A stretch of DNA of 64,000 nucleotides from the NCBI GenBank assembly GCA_019916065.1, contig CM034233.1:620001-684000 (forward strand), read 5' to 3'. The notes below the pieces were generated by a model, which made no database searches, had not been told where the DNA came from, and saw only the letters and a list, made by a program, of their open reading frames with translations. Shown in pieces: positions 45,301-56,099 of this stretch (positions are counted from its first letter, which is position 1; every line of letters starts with the position of its first letter). This DNA is from Vitellaria paradoxa (taxonomy: Eukaryota; Streptophyta; Magnoliopsida; Ericales; Sapotaceae). The position numbers and the translations under genes were made by a program.

Positions 45301-48300
45301 TTATTTTTTGCAATTGCATTGCTATTAAGTTTTTATTTTTATTGCAGATTTAAAGGAGCTTGACTTGACTGGAAATCTGCTTTCAGATTGGAAAGTACGA
45401 TTCTATGTGCTCTATAAATATATGTTGCAGTTCAATTCTTGATTAAACTATGCACATTGCAGTTTCCATTTGTCAAAATTTGGCGCTTTTATTAGTTTTC
45501 ATAAAAAAAAAATAAAAAAAGAAAAATATGAGGAAGTAAGGAAGAAAGAAAGCAATGCTTTTGTTGTACGAAATAGTTCAGAGTTTGCCAGTAATATATT
45601 TTTGCTATATTATTCATGATTAGCACAAAAGTTATATAAAACTTTGAAATGAGAAAGTTTTGTTTCTTAACTGATGTTCATCTACAACTAATTGCGTTGG
45701 TTATATTTTCTTTGCTGCTGCTGTTGTTTTCTTTTCTGTTTCTTTATCTTTATCTTTTTCTTTCTCTCTCTCTCTCTCTCTTTCTCTCTCTTTTTCCTTC
45801 GTCGTCTCGCAAGAAGGCATTTCTTTATTTAAGTACTGACTTTATGGATAATTTTATACTCCTCTTTTGAATTTTGACAAATGTATGTCATGATTGGTGA
45901 TATATTTTGTTGATTGCATTCTAGCTCGAAGAGCATGTCCCAATGAGTATGTTTGTATTGGAGATGGATGAATGCACATGCTTGTTATTTTAATTGTATT
46001 TGCTAGGCAATAGCTGCATCAAGCTTACAAGTGACTCTCTCTTATTTGGGATGCCTTTGTTGCAGGATATTGGATCCATATGCGAGGGTTTAACCGCACT
46101 TGCAGCTCTCAATCTAACAAACAATTTAATGTCCCATGACATAGCAGGGCTACCTCAACTAAAGAATATTTGTATTTTAGTTCTAAACAATACAGGCATA
46201 AACTGGATGCAGGTGAGCTATCATATTTTTGTTTATGGGTACATTGATCACGTTGTCATATCAACACCTCTCTATACTCCGATCCTGCACTTTAAGCAAG
46301 CATTTCATTTGGATTAAAGGGAGAAGGAATTACAAGATCTAGGGGCATATCCACAAATACAAGAGTATATCTACGAGGATACACAAAAGCTAGGCGATAC
46401 ATTGGATTCCCCAATAACAAAATATTTGGTACCAAGTTGGGAGTCTTTCCATCTGATGTCTTCCTCAATGGCTTGAATGATCTTTGAAGTGGGGGAAGAG
46501 GGTCTTCAAAATACTGTTGTTTCTTTCTATCCATTGGTGATGCACCATTGCAGCCTAAGCAATCTTCCTAACAGCGTTAGCAGTAGACTTCCTACTAAAC
46601 TTGCCAGTAGCTCAATTGATCTCATTGTCGCAGTGTTGCCTAGGTTTAGAAATAATGCACAGATGACAAATTTCAGACCATAGTTTATGTATCATCATTG
46701 AAAGGAAAGGTGATCTGTGTTCTCCTCAGCTATTCCACATAGGCTGCAGCAATTATGTGTTCTTGTGAGTTGACATTGACCCTCCCAAGCCATCCTAGCT
46801 CAAGAGTAGGGTATAGGTACCCCTTTGAGACTAGTGCCACATCATGGTGCACTGGATATCTCATGACTGTCATAAAGAATCATTAGGGTTTTGCAGCTTA
46901 TTGGCTAGTGTTAGGGGTTTGCCGAGGTGTCTTGTCCATCGTCCCTCAAGAGATTTGCCATTGATTGTTCTGAGAGAGAGAGAGAGAGATTAACACAAAG
47001 TAAATTTCAAAACATGACAAAGAAACATGCCCAACCATTGTTACAGCGTGTTGTAGCCACTGAGGATTTCAACTTGTATACCGCAGTGGATGTTACCTCC
47101 GGGTTTTTGGGCCGAGTAGAGGGAGCCACCCATCCTTTTGTCCTCACTTGGGCACATGCCTGGTCATACTCCAGTGATAGGAAATCACCACTGTTTGTCC
47201 AGAGACTAGATGCATGCAAGATATCCATATTGGGTTATTTGTTCTTTTACTTCTGAACCCCCCCCCCCAATTACTTTGCTTCTTTCTTTATCTCTCTCCT
47301 ACTCTAACACTAACTGTGATTGTCTATTCTTCTTTTAGCGTCTAAGGTGCTTCCTAGGAGGCCCTCAATCGGCCAGCTTACTCTCAACCACCCACATCCT
47401 CTTTTGCTACTTCATTAACTTCAGTTTGAAATTCTAACTATCATCTAATTGATTCGACAGGTTGAATTACTTAAAAATTCACTACCAGCCATTGAAGAGC
47501 TGCATCTGATGGGAAATAAATTACATGCAATAACGGTATAAAATTCCCCCCTCTACTTGATTGTTAGTTGCCGTTTTGACAGCAATAAATGTGATGATTA
47601 TGTAAACACAATGGAGTATATAATGGTTGTGAAATATAGATTCATTCTAACATTCTTTTTCTTAAGATAATGATGAATCTATACATGTAGCAAAGAGCCT
47701 GTTTGCCATTTTCTTATAGTAAAGCAGTAAAAAGCTATGGCTTGATTAACATACACTAGGCTCATCAAAATCAAGAAGTATTTCAGTAAGCTGAAAATTT
47801 TACTAAAATATTTCAGCATCAAATCACAGGTGCTGAAAATTTTAATGATATACAGTAATCAAAGCCATAAAACCTTATGTTTCTAGGCATGCCATATGCT
47901 TGAGTCAGCTTTGATTTCAAGGACATCCATTTTTTCGTTTGTTGTTAACGTTATATTTGTGAAGAACTGCAATTGATGCATTACGTCTGGTTTGATTATT
48001 ATTGTTGTTTTTGTAATTTATTCTTTCTAGCCTCCATCGTCCATCGCTGTTCATGGATTTGATTCTCTTCGGCTTTTGAATTTGGAGGATAATTGTGTAG
48101 CTGATTGGAATGAAATCTTGAAGCTTTCTCAACTAAGAAGGTATTAAAAGAGAAATTCATCTCTGGTTAATTTTCCTCAAAGTTCTTGGAGCTGTTATAA
48201 AGCAGTTTGTGCATTCAGTTTGGAGCAGCTTCATTTGAACAAGAACAATTTAGACCGGATATGGTACCCTGATTATGATGCAGTACACGACCAACTCAGT

Positions 48301-51300
48301 ATATGTGAATCAGTTAAGAACAGCCATAGGCCTTTTCAAAGTTTACGCTGCCTTCTTCTTGGTAAATATCAAATCTTGTCTAGTGCTTACTGTATTTACT
48401 GATTTTGATTGTGCAATTGAGTGTTTATAATTTACTTGCCTTCTTGTTTCATGTCGACCAGGAGGTAATAAAATTGAGGATCTGGCTTCTGTTGATTCAT
48501 TAAATTATTTTCCAAGCTTGTTGGTAAGGTTCTATAACATGATCCCTTTTATTTGTCCCTAAATTTCTTGTCAATTATTTTATCGAAAGATCTATTTTGC
48601 AATGGTGTATTTCAGTAACATCATTTGAATCAATAAAGGAATAATTTTTCCCTTAATGATATATCAAATATCTGCTTTCTTATTCAAGTTTATGGAAGTT
48701 CTGTAAAGCCTTCTGAATCATGTTGTTTCAAATTTATAAAGAACTTAAACAGGTTATGTAGATTGTGCCTGCTACTACCTTTTATATGTACTTAAATGAT
48801 ACTTAACTTAGACATGTGGCTACTAGAATATGTTACATTGTAAGTTTCCAATTACTAATTTACTATCTAAATGTTGTTCAAGTAATCCATTTCTCCTTTC
48901 TTGCTCACTCCAATACGTCCAGATTCTATAAAAACTGGATATGTATTCTATTCCGTATCCTTTATATCAAGCAATTGTTTACATTGCTAGAAGAATTATC
49001 TTTTCACGCCAATCCTGTCCACATGTTGTCCTTGTTATGCATTTTCTGTTTTCTTGTTATTTATCAGTAAATGAGAATCCAGTTACAGTTGATTGGTAAA
49101 GTCATCAAGACACCAATGTATCGCTTCTATGAAAGTATTGTATTTACAATCCCAATCGACCAATCTACTGAACAACCTCATTGGTGAAATCTGTGGATGT
49201 CACCTAGCTTAATATTAACAATGGCTACTAATGGCATTGCTCCCTCATTCATTCTCTGTACAAAAATTCTGAGACTACTACTTTCTCTTGCTGGAAAAGA
49301 GTCTGTCACTGATCTTACTACCTGTAGCTTAAGCATATCCTCTTGGAAAGGTATGTTATTTGTCAGCTGCCGTTAGATTTATTAAGGTATTGTCCTGCTG
49401 ATGGTTCCCGTTATGTTGGTGCCTAGGGGGGGCTTGGCTACTTATGGATTTAACCAAGAGGCTGACAATGGGTTGCGTGGTAGTACTAGTGGCTAACAAA
49501 TAGCTTACATCTCAAGTATTGTCCAAAGGAGAGAATCCTTGACAATTAAACCAGTTCTTGCACTAGTTGCACTAAGATAAGAAATTAGATTGGAAGAAAG
49601 TCTTATAAATGATACACTTTTGGCTGTCATCTCTCAAGTCACAAATTAAAAATCTCCTCCTACTGATTCTAGTTCTCTTATTATAAGCAGGATACAAGGC
49701 TTTCTGAGAATCCAATTACTGATCCCAGCAAAGGTGGTATTCCAAGATTTGTTTTAATTGCTCGTTTGACCAAAGTTGAAATGTTGAATGGGAGTGAGGT
49801 AATTGCTATCAGTAGCAAATCTTAATTGCTTTCTTAAGTTGTAATAAAGCTGATGCGCCCTGCTTTCTATAAATTTCAGGTTAGTCCTCGAGAACGGAAA
49901 GACTCTGAGATTCGGTACATTTCTCTTACCTAAGCTCTATGTTAGTTAAGATTTATAGATAGGCACACTTTGCTTCGGCACGATCTGTCATTTGGTGGTT
50001 TAGATATTCATATTCCTGGTGAGAAGTAACTTCATCTTGAGTTTCAAATTTGTTCTTGGGCCTTCTCTTGATTTCTTCGACACAGACGAAATACTTTTTA
50101 TGAGCCTGTTGAATTTCTACATCAAACAAGTAGGCAATTATTGTTGGAATTCTGTCAAGAACACTAAAGACAGTAGGGTTCTAGAAAAATCTGTATTTTT
50201 ATAATCAATCAAAAACTACTCTTGGACAAAGCCTTTACATATGTTCACATTGAAAAGTTAAAGATTTCTAGCAAGACTTCTAATGATTCTAATGCTAAAA
50301 TTATGTAATTAAAAGGAAAAGGGAATATAAGCAGTACAAAACTTTCCAATCAACCATCATCAATTTGTAATGGAAAAAAATAAATTAAAACACAAAAGTA
50401 AGCTTCCAATTGTAATTTTTGCATTGCTTCCATCAGGAATCAACACCCCCGTCGTATATTGTAGCCAAATGTATTGAAACCAAATCATATTGCCAAAATA
50501 GAAAGAGAAACATCTTATGCTTTAGATGGTGCTTTACTTGAAAAGCTTTCTTGCAGGTATGTTCGTTTAGTCATGTCAAAGTTTCATGACCATCCAGAAG
50601 AGATTATGCGGCTTCACCCCAGGTAAAATTTTCTGTGGTGTGTTTTGCCTGGGCTGCTTGTTCAAATGACTGTACATGTTCACAGACAGTTATTTAGAAA
50701 GGCTTGTAAAAATTACTTTGTATTTATGTAAGTTTATTATGTTCTGAATTATGGCTAAGGTGGGCTTGCTTTTGAGTTTATTGATGTAGATGATCAACGC
50801 TGACAGCTTCAGCAATTACGGGAGACATATATGGATTCTGCATCTCTCTCTCTCTCTCTCTCTCTTATATATATATATATATATATCTGAATTTGCACAA
50901 ACATTTAAGTATGACTAGATCTAAGATAAACTATTTAGAACATATCAACACAGAGAAGACAGATTACCAAAAAAGAAAAAATAAAAATGAATTTGTACAC
51001 CCACTGTATGGTACTCTATTATTGTTTTATGTTTCTCTCAGTTTGTTGATTTTTTAACTTTTGCAAAAGGGAATGGGAAGCAATGCTACAGGGTCAATTT
51101 CAATAAGAACGCCTTGTGAAGGGAAGATTGCTGCAAATGGTGAAAATTGACCTTTAGAATCTGTTACGCATTTTTCTTGGAGGTCTTGTTGACACTTTCA
51201 ATGCTTAAAAAAGTTAAAATCACCACTCCGAAGTTAGAAAATGAAGAACTTTGTTAGTTCAACCCAAGTAGTCAACAAAGTGAAGTATCTGTTTTTTATT

Positions 51301-53322
51301 TTTCCTTTTTATTAGAAACAGAAGATTCCGTTGCAAACCCTGAGAATCATTTTGCAGCCAATATTTTAGAAACCAGCAGTGCTTGATGTTAATGATTGGA
51401 TTCGAGGAATCTAATCGTTTGAACTGCTTCTAAGAAAGTGTTGTAGGAATGATAACAAGGAACATTTTTTTTTTCTTTTTCTTTGTTTTTTTATTCTATT
51501 TTAGTTTTTGGTATCGGTGGTTGGGACACCAGTGGCCAAGGCTAATTGATTAGGCATGCTGTACTAAGGAAAAAGAGCATCCCTCTAGTATCTAAATCAC
51601 CTATTGGCAGGACTCATAAGTTGCCCCAGCAACTTTAAGTAGCCTTCTGTGACTGTCTGGTCCACTACATCCTGGTAAAGACTTGGGTTAGAAAAGCTAG
51701 CATGTACATGGATAAATAGGCTTGGGAGTGAACATTGAATATCTTGGATGGTGGGCCCACTCAAAAACTTAATATATCGTGAATTTACCAATGTTCATTC
51801 TGATAGGAAGTTTGTCTGAGCTTAATTTTAAGTCGTAATGAATCTTTGTATGGTAGTGCTATTAGAATGTTGATAATACACTCCATAACATGGTTTATTA
51901 CAGGTTTCTTGAGCTTAAAGATTTTCACGGAATTGAGGATGAAAGGCCTTCTTTTGGAGCTTCAGGCCCTCAGAAGATGGCTTCAGGACTTATTTGTACA
52001 GACCTAAATTTTTTAGATTTAGCTTTTGCATGGAAATATGGTATCAATTTCATATCTTTTTGTATACTCTCTTTGCAGCTGTTACTCTGAAATGTGTTGG
52101 AGCATCAGTTGGTGAAAAGCCCCCATTGACAAAAAAGCTGCCACCAACCACCACGGTAATGAATTGTCTTTTTCTTTCTTGACATTTCTGGTTATTGTTA
52201 GTTTATAAGAGTTACAGTGCACATAAATGTTTATTTTCTTTTAGGTTGGCAAGTTAAAGATTTTGTGTGAGAGCTTTTTCAAGCTAAAATCTGTAAGGCC
52301 TGTACTGTTTCTTCAAGAAAAGGTAATTTAACTTATTCTTCTTGATCCTTCCCCCTCAAAACATTTGTTTTTTTTTTTTTTTTTTCGCAAATGTTGCCTA
52401 TTGATGATTATTATCAACCTGAACTATAAAGAGTACGACATTAGATGGTGTGAGCCCTGGTGGTCAATCTGTACATTGATTATCTGGTTGTTGGATTTTT
52501 GAGCTCATTTGACAAGTGAGGCTTGATATGGGTGGTCATTTTAATCATCGTGGTTCAACACGCCCCATAATAAATTAACAGCACCCTTCCACTTTAAAGA
52601 AAATATGGGCACGCATCTGGTTCAGGACTTAGTTTTGGTAAATGGATTCCAATTCAGCATTGCATAGTTTGGTTACCAGAATTCAATCCCAGAGAAGTGA
52701 TGCCATTTCAGGAACAATTTTTTTTTTTTTTTGGTTGGGGGGGGGGGGAATCTTGAACGTAGTTTACATTAAAGATGAGACAACTAGAAAAAACCTAGAA
52801 AATATTTATGTAACTTTATCTAAATAGAAATAATTTATTTATGGTATGAACTAAAATTAATTTAGAATTTTCATTGTATAAGTTAAATTTTACAAATCTG
52901 TATTGCATGGCTTTCTGCTAATAAATAAGTAAATGGAAGTATCTATCTTTTTTCTTCTTAAATCTAAACTGTGTCTGTTAGGAAATACATGGCACAATGC
53001 CCATTCATGTCTCTGTCAGTGCATATTTTCTCCTGCTGGTATACTCTTTTTACACTGTTGTTGCGGGCATTATTATTCTTCCATAATCTTATTCTTAATT
53101 ATTGCCAGACGTGTATTTGAGGAAAACCAAGCTAATGTATCAACCAACCCGTCCATAAGAATTAACGTCATCATGGAAAACGAATCCGAACGAAATAATT
53201 AACTTGTTAGTTTTTGGTTTAGTTCTTTATCCCTCCCCCAGTTCTTCCAGAACGAAAACTGTCGGAGCTTAATTTTTTGGAAGGTTTTGAAATAAGACAA
53301 CATTTTGATTGAAAATGAAATG

Positions 53323-53369
<47 letters not shown>

Positions 53370-53671
53370 CTTCATTGATAAATTTCTATACCATCTCAAT
53401 AAGCACTTCTGGCGATATTGATGGGTAATTCATCCATAAAACTTTGTTCTAAATATATTGATTTAGTGGGGGTGAGTATGTAGTAATGCCAGATTGGATG
53501 AGCATATGTAGTATGGCAAAATTTCATGCTGCCGTGGATGTGGTGGCTAAATAAGTTTATGTGCTATTGCAGGGTTCTCCCATGCCAACATTGCTTGATG
53601 ATGATATGGCATCCTTGATTGACCTCGGAGTTGGCAATGAATCAACTATTTTGATTGATGAGGAAAGTTGA
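39025..53671 (+). CDS. TBCE: Tubulin-folding cofactor E (PFIFFERLING), complete, 15 exons
   Basis: TBCE works in the tubulin-folding pathway. It binds alpha-tubulin after prefoldin/CCT and joins the cofactor supercomplex that makes alpha/beta-tubulin dimers; loss in Arabidopsis (PFI) arrests embryos (family knowledge). Exons: 39025-39352, 43998-44168, 45348-45394, 46066-46212, 47461-47535, 48031-48140, 48219-48361, 48462-48523, 49691-49798, 49880-49914, 50557-50622, 51904-51995, 52079-52155, 52245-52322, 53573-53671. All junctions are GT-AG, and 1638 nt give 545 residues plus TGA. The length agrees with the plant family (about 530). Domains are CAP-Gly (about 18-85), leucine-rich repeats (about 165-390) and a ubiquitin-like end (about 460-545). 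The start is ATG 39025; an in-frame TTG six bases upstream is ignored. Intron 1 is 4.6 kb, and introns carry a SINE and a hAT MITE. It is divergent from SGR2 and convergent with the KH gene. Confidence 0.95.
40480..41510 (+). mobile_element. Small LTR element remnant, TRIM-like
   Basis: TGGTATTAGAGC at 40760-40771 resembles a tRNA-iMet primer site with one change, and stands just after DNA ending GTGTTTGTTGCTCACTAACA..CTAACA. A similar end (TTTGTGTTTGTTGCTCACTAA..TAACA) recurs at about 41476-41508. Two LTR-like ends about 750 bp apart with a primer site and no coding sequence fit a terminal-repeat retrotransposon in miniature. Only the ends were seen to match, so the call is tentative. Confidence 0.4.
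43507..43843. mobile_element. hAT-type MITE, 337 bp, with perfect 8-bp duplication
   Basis: The ends are TAGGGGTG..CACCCCTA. Inside, the GGTTTGG/GGGTTGG-type words of the left half pair with CCAACC words of the right half. The flanking duplication CTTGCCAC is exact (43499-43506 and 43844-43851). An eight-base duplication with TAGGG ends points to the hAT superfamily. No coding sequence. It lies in TBCE intron 1, about 150 bp from exon 2. Confidence 0.88.
43998..48523 (+). CDS. TBCE: TBCE exons 2-8, leucine-rich repeats
   Basis: Seven exons encode residues 110-361. Exon 2 completes the linker (DKLSRLEDLAGASLPYLGV). Exons 3-8 carry LRR-type words: LKELDLTGNLLSDW, LAALNLTNNLM, ICILVLNNTGINW, IEELHLMGNKL, LRLLNLEDNCVADW, LEQLHLNKNNL, LRCLLLGGNKI. 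Leucine-rich repeats in TBCE form a curved scaffold for tubulin. The exon 3 unit is only 47 nt. Confidence 0.93.
44695..44897 (-). mobile_element. tRNA-derived SINE in TBCE intron 2
   Basis: Read on the minus strand, it has an A-box-like TAGCCCAGCGCC (complement of 44875-44886), a B-box-like GAGTTCAATTCCC (complement of 44831-44843) with tRNA-like spacing, and an A-rich tail (T-tract from 44695). The flanking direct repeat ACACTATAGG is exact at 44685-44694 and 44898-44907, and the next two bases TT also agree. All parts of a plant SINE are present. It is antisense to TBCE. Confidence 0.88.
45763..45793. repeat. CT-rich microsatellite
   Basis: This is a TC-repeat tract in TBCE intron 3, within a longer pyrimidine-rich stretch. 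Confidence 0.8.
46320..46960 (-). pseudogene. Possible LINE-related fragment in TBCE intron 4
   Basis: Minus-strand translation gives broken pieces such as LWSEICHLCI and MVHHQWIERNN that resemble the zinc-binding C-terminal part of plant LINEs (compare IWKERIRR in the copy at 11063-11395). There are stops throughout, no tail and no clear ends. The call is weak. Confidence 0.3.
46961..47460. other. Rest of TBCE intron 4
   Basis: It contains a GA repeat near 46970-46988 and a poly-C run near 47258-47267. The frame at 46927-47256 shows no known family and is not a host exon. Confidence 0.5.
49691..53671 (+). CDS. TBCE: TBCE exons 9-15, post-LRR linker and ubiquitin-like domain
   Basis: Exons 9-11 encode FVLIARLTKVEMLNGSEVSP and RYVRLVMSKFHDHPEEIMR, the conserved block after the repeats. 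Exon 12 (51904-51995) ends ASGLI, completed to Ser by exon 13. Exons 13-15 read VTLKCVGASVGEKPPLTKKL, VGKLKILCESFFKLKS and DLGVGNESTILIDEES, a ubiquitin-like fold. The intron between exons 12 and 13 is only 83 bp. The stop TGA is 53669-53671. Confidence 0.93.
50843..50886. repeat. Compound (TC)n(TA)n microsatellite
   Basis: A TC tract (50843-50865) runs directly into a TA tract (50866-50886) in TBCE intron 11. Confidence 0.9.
53326..53367. repeat. (TA)n microsatellite, about 21 units
   Basis: An uninterrupted TA repeat in TBCE intron 14, about 200 bp before the last exon. Confidence 0.95.
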
Positions 53672-54043
53672 TTTAAAACAAACCCAGAAACTATTGCGGC
53701 GTTTTGGTTTTTTTGGTTGAGATTTTCTACACAATAATTTCAAAATGTTGAAACATGCCATAACGGTGTCTCATTTATTGCTTGCTGTACAATTTTTTTT
53801 TTTTTTTTTTATAAAGATCGTCCCGAGTTGACACGCGCACAAGTTTGTACAGTACGGAAGAAAATTGGGATTTTGGTTTTTGGAAATATTGTTAAAATGG
53901 TCACTGCAGCTGCTTCCATTGAGTGGAAAGGGAAGTTAGTTGTGTTTATATTTTGAGAATTGCTGGTCAACATGATGGTCGGAAGACAATCCTTGAAACT
54001 TTGATGCCGGTTCTTGGTGTATAAACGCTACACTCTCGGATAT
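53672..54043 (+). other. TBCE 3' UTR region
   Basis: Sequence after the TBCE stop, ending at the second Mutator-like copy. It has a T20-like tract near 53791-53810. A polyadenylation site is likely here, but none could be singled out. Confidence 0.5.
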
Positions 54044-55009
54044 GAGGGTTTTGCCCAAAACAGGCATTTAAAATTTAAAATTTCATAGATGAGTTAAGTC
54101 AAAAAAAAATCTTAAGAACTCAATCATTGTTTAAATCTTTAATAAAAAAAATAACAATTTTATTTATTGAAGTCGCGGGTAAAGACTATTTAAATTGTTA
54201 CTTTGACAAATGATTTTTGTTAGATTATGTTTCACCATAATCGTTTAGTAGATTTTGGACATGTAAATACGTACATTTTTTTTTTGTTTGAAAAATTTTG
54301 AATTTGAATTTGAATGTAATGCTTGGTTATCTTGTTTGAGAGTTGAAGTTGAATTTATCACTTAATAATAAAAAATTAATTAATTAAATTAATATTTTAA
54401 CTGAAAATTGATGATAATAATTTTTTGAACTTATTTCAGCTATGAAACATGTTAAAATTGTACTTAAAATGAAAAAGTTCTCAACAGATTTTATGATATT
54501 TTAGGATAATTCACATTGAACGAAAAGTTGCTAAATATATCGAGTTAGATTTGCTAATAAATAAAATTATATTTTTAGATCACAGGGTGTAATTTCAATA
54601 ATATATATTAAATTTTTTTTTTAATTATTATTTTATGTACACTTAAACTTTATTATATATGTTTTAATTTTATTTTTCCATACTTTGTCGTTTATATTTA
54701 GATTGAGTATTTTATAGTTAACTTGACAAATATGTGGATTTAAATTGAATATTAATCATGATAAAAAAATTATCTCTATTTAGGGTAGTCTAAGTGAGAA
54801 AAAATTCTAATTCCGTCCCTGATGACTTCATTAAATAAATTTATTATTTTTTATTAAAGGTGACTACATAGTTGTTAATAATGATTTCGAAATAAATAAA
54901 TCATTTGCAAAGACGTCTTTAAACGTTATATGGGTTAGAAAAAAAAATTTTTTTTGACTGACTTTTTAGTGGAATTTAAAATTTTAAATGGCTACTTTAG
55001 GCAAAACCC
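54044..55009. mobile_element. Non-autonomous Mutator-like element, copy 2 (about 966 bp)
   Basis: Same family as 17877-19428. The left end GAGGGTTTTGCCCAAAACAG is at 54044 and the complementary right end ..GGCAAAACCC is at 55000-55009, with long imperfect inverted arms. Internal blocks also match copy 1, such as CTTAGTTATCTT-like DNA, GAGAGTTGAAGTTGAATT and AACTGAAAA..GA(T/C)GA. It is shorter and more diverged, and no clear target duplication remains. It lies between the ends of TBCE and the KH gene. Confidence 0.75.
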
Positions 55010-55427
55010 GAGAGAGAGAGAGGCGGTGGCATGACCCTTTTGCCACAGGCAGTGATGATTGTATTCCTCAAAGCAGTGAAGAATCAAAAGTTTTCCTCGA
55101 TGCAGTGTGGTCGTTTAGGAAAAACGACTTTTGCTGCAGCAAAATGAGAAGTCGTTTTTTGTGAAAACGACTATAAAGACTTTAGTTTAAAACTACTTTA
55201 GAAACAACGTGAAGTCATGAAAACGATTTTTGAGGCATACTGGTTTAGATAAAGAGCATTTAATAAAAATAATTATTTCCTCCTTAATCAGTATACCTTC
55301 TTCTTTGCTAAAAAGGAATGCAGCCATACATTCCTCTTAGTTCTGGCGACAGGACTTCCTTTCACCAATAATATGGTATTATCACTCAGACCCTTCAATT
55401 TCCGTTACTCATCCCCTCAGCATGCAT

Positions 55428-55451
55428 TATATATATATATATATATATATT
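55428..55451. repeat. (AT)n microsatellite
   Basis: AT repeat of about 12 units between the convergent genes. Confidence 0.9.
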
Positions 55452-55579
55452 AAAAAAAGGGGGTCATTTTCCGCTAAGGAAACCACAAAGCCTTTCCCTG
55501 CGCAAGTAACAAAGACCATTTTACATACAGATAGTTAAAGCAAACATTATAATGGTCTTTCAAGATTAAAGAGTTACTT

Positions 55580-55740
55580 CGCCCACTAACATCCCGGCTT
55601 ATGTGGTAAAGAGCTTTCTTTCGCCCACTCACATCCCGAGGTCGAGATCCCGAGGTCGAGTCTCCGGGTCCCCCTTCACTGATAAGATCGCATAAGGGAC
55701 CCCAAGTTCAGTGCTACAGAGTCCAGAAACCAACAACTTT
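55580..55740 (+). mobile_element. Possible degraded tRNA-derived SINE
   Basis: GGCTTATGTGGTAAAGAGC (A-box-like) is followed by GAGGTCGAGTCTCCGGG (B-box-like). The two are interrupted by internal duplications (CGCCCACT(A/C)ACATCCCG twice and CCCGAGGTCGAG twice). No A-tail or target duplication was found, so this may be a relic only. Confidence 0.35.
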
Positions 55741-56099
55741 CATTCAACTTGACTGGATCAAAAAATAGTACACTCCCATAACTTGAACTCCCATGTCTTG
55801 GTTGATTTCAGATCCATCTAGTCGAAGTCAATGAAATGATTGCCAGCACATAATATAGATACGGTGATCCATTAAACTTCAGCTCATTATGCATATAGAA
55901 CATAATCCGAAACAGTACACACAACCCCCCCCCCCCCAAAAAAAAAAAATCAAAACCAAAAACGAAATAGAAACACGGCCATGTTCTAAAGAGTCAATAC
56001 AAAAGCATAACCTACACCAACGATGCACCGCTACCATTTTATAGGAGAAACAGGAACATAATATTTCTTATCCAACTTTCCAAAAGGCCTACATAATTT

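Larger units (their letters stand above)
55010..56099. other. Gap between convergent TBCE and KH genes
   Basis: Apart from the microsatellite and the SINE-like relic it contains the probable 3' UTR of the KH gene (about 55750-56099, minus strand). A run of C then A lies near 55926-55949. Confidence 0.5.

Noticed and set aside
45649..45870. Hydrophobic Phe/Leu/Ser-rich frame
   Set aside because: It is the translation of a CT microsatellite and T-rich intron DNA, not a membrane protein.
46927..47256. 109-codon plus-strand frame in TBCE intron 4
   Set aside because: TBCE exons 4 and 5 join in phase without it. It starts in a GA repeat and shows no family similarity; probably repeat-derived.
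55583..55660. tRNA gene
   Set aside because: A- and B-box-like words are present but the sequence does not fold to a full cloverleaf and carries internal duplications; a SINE relic fits better.
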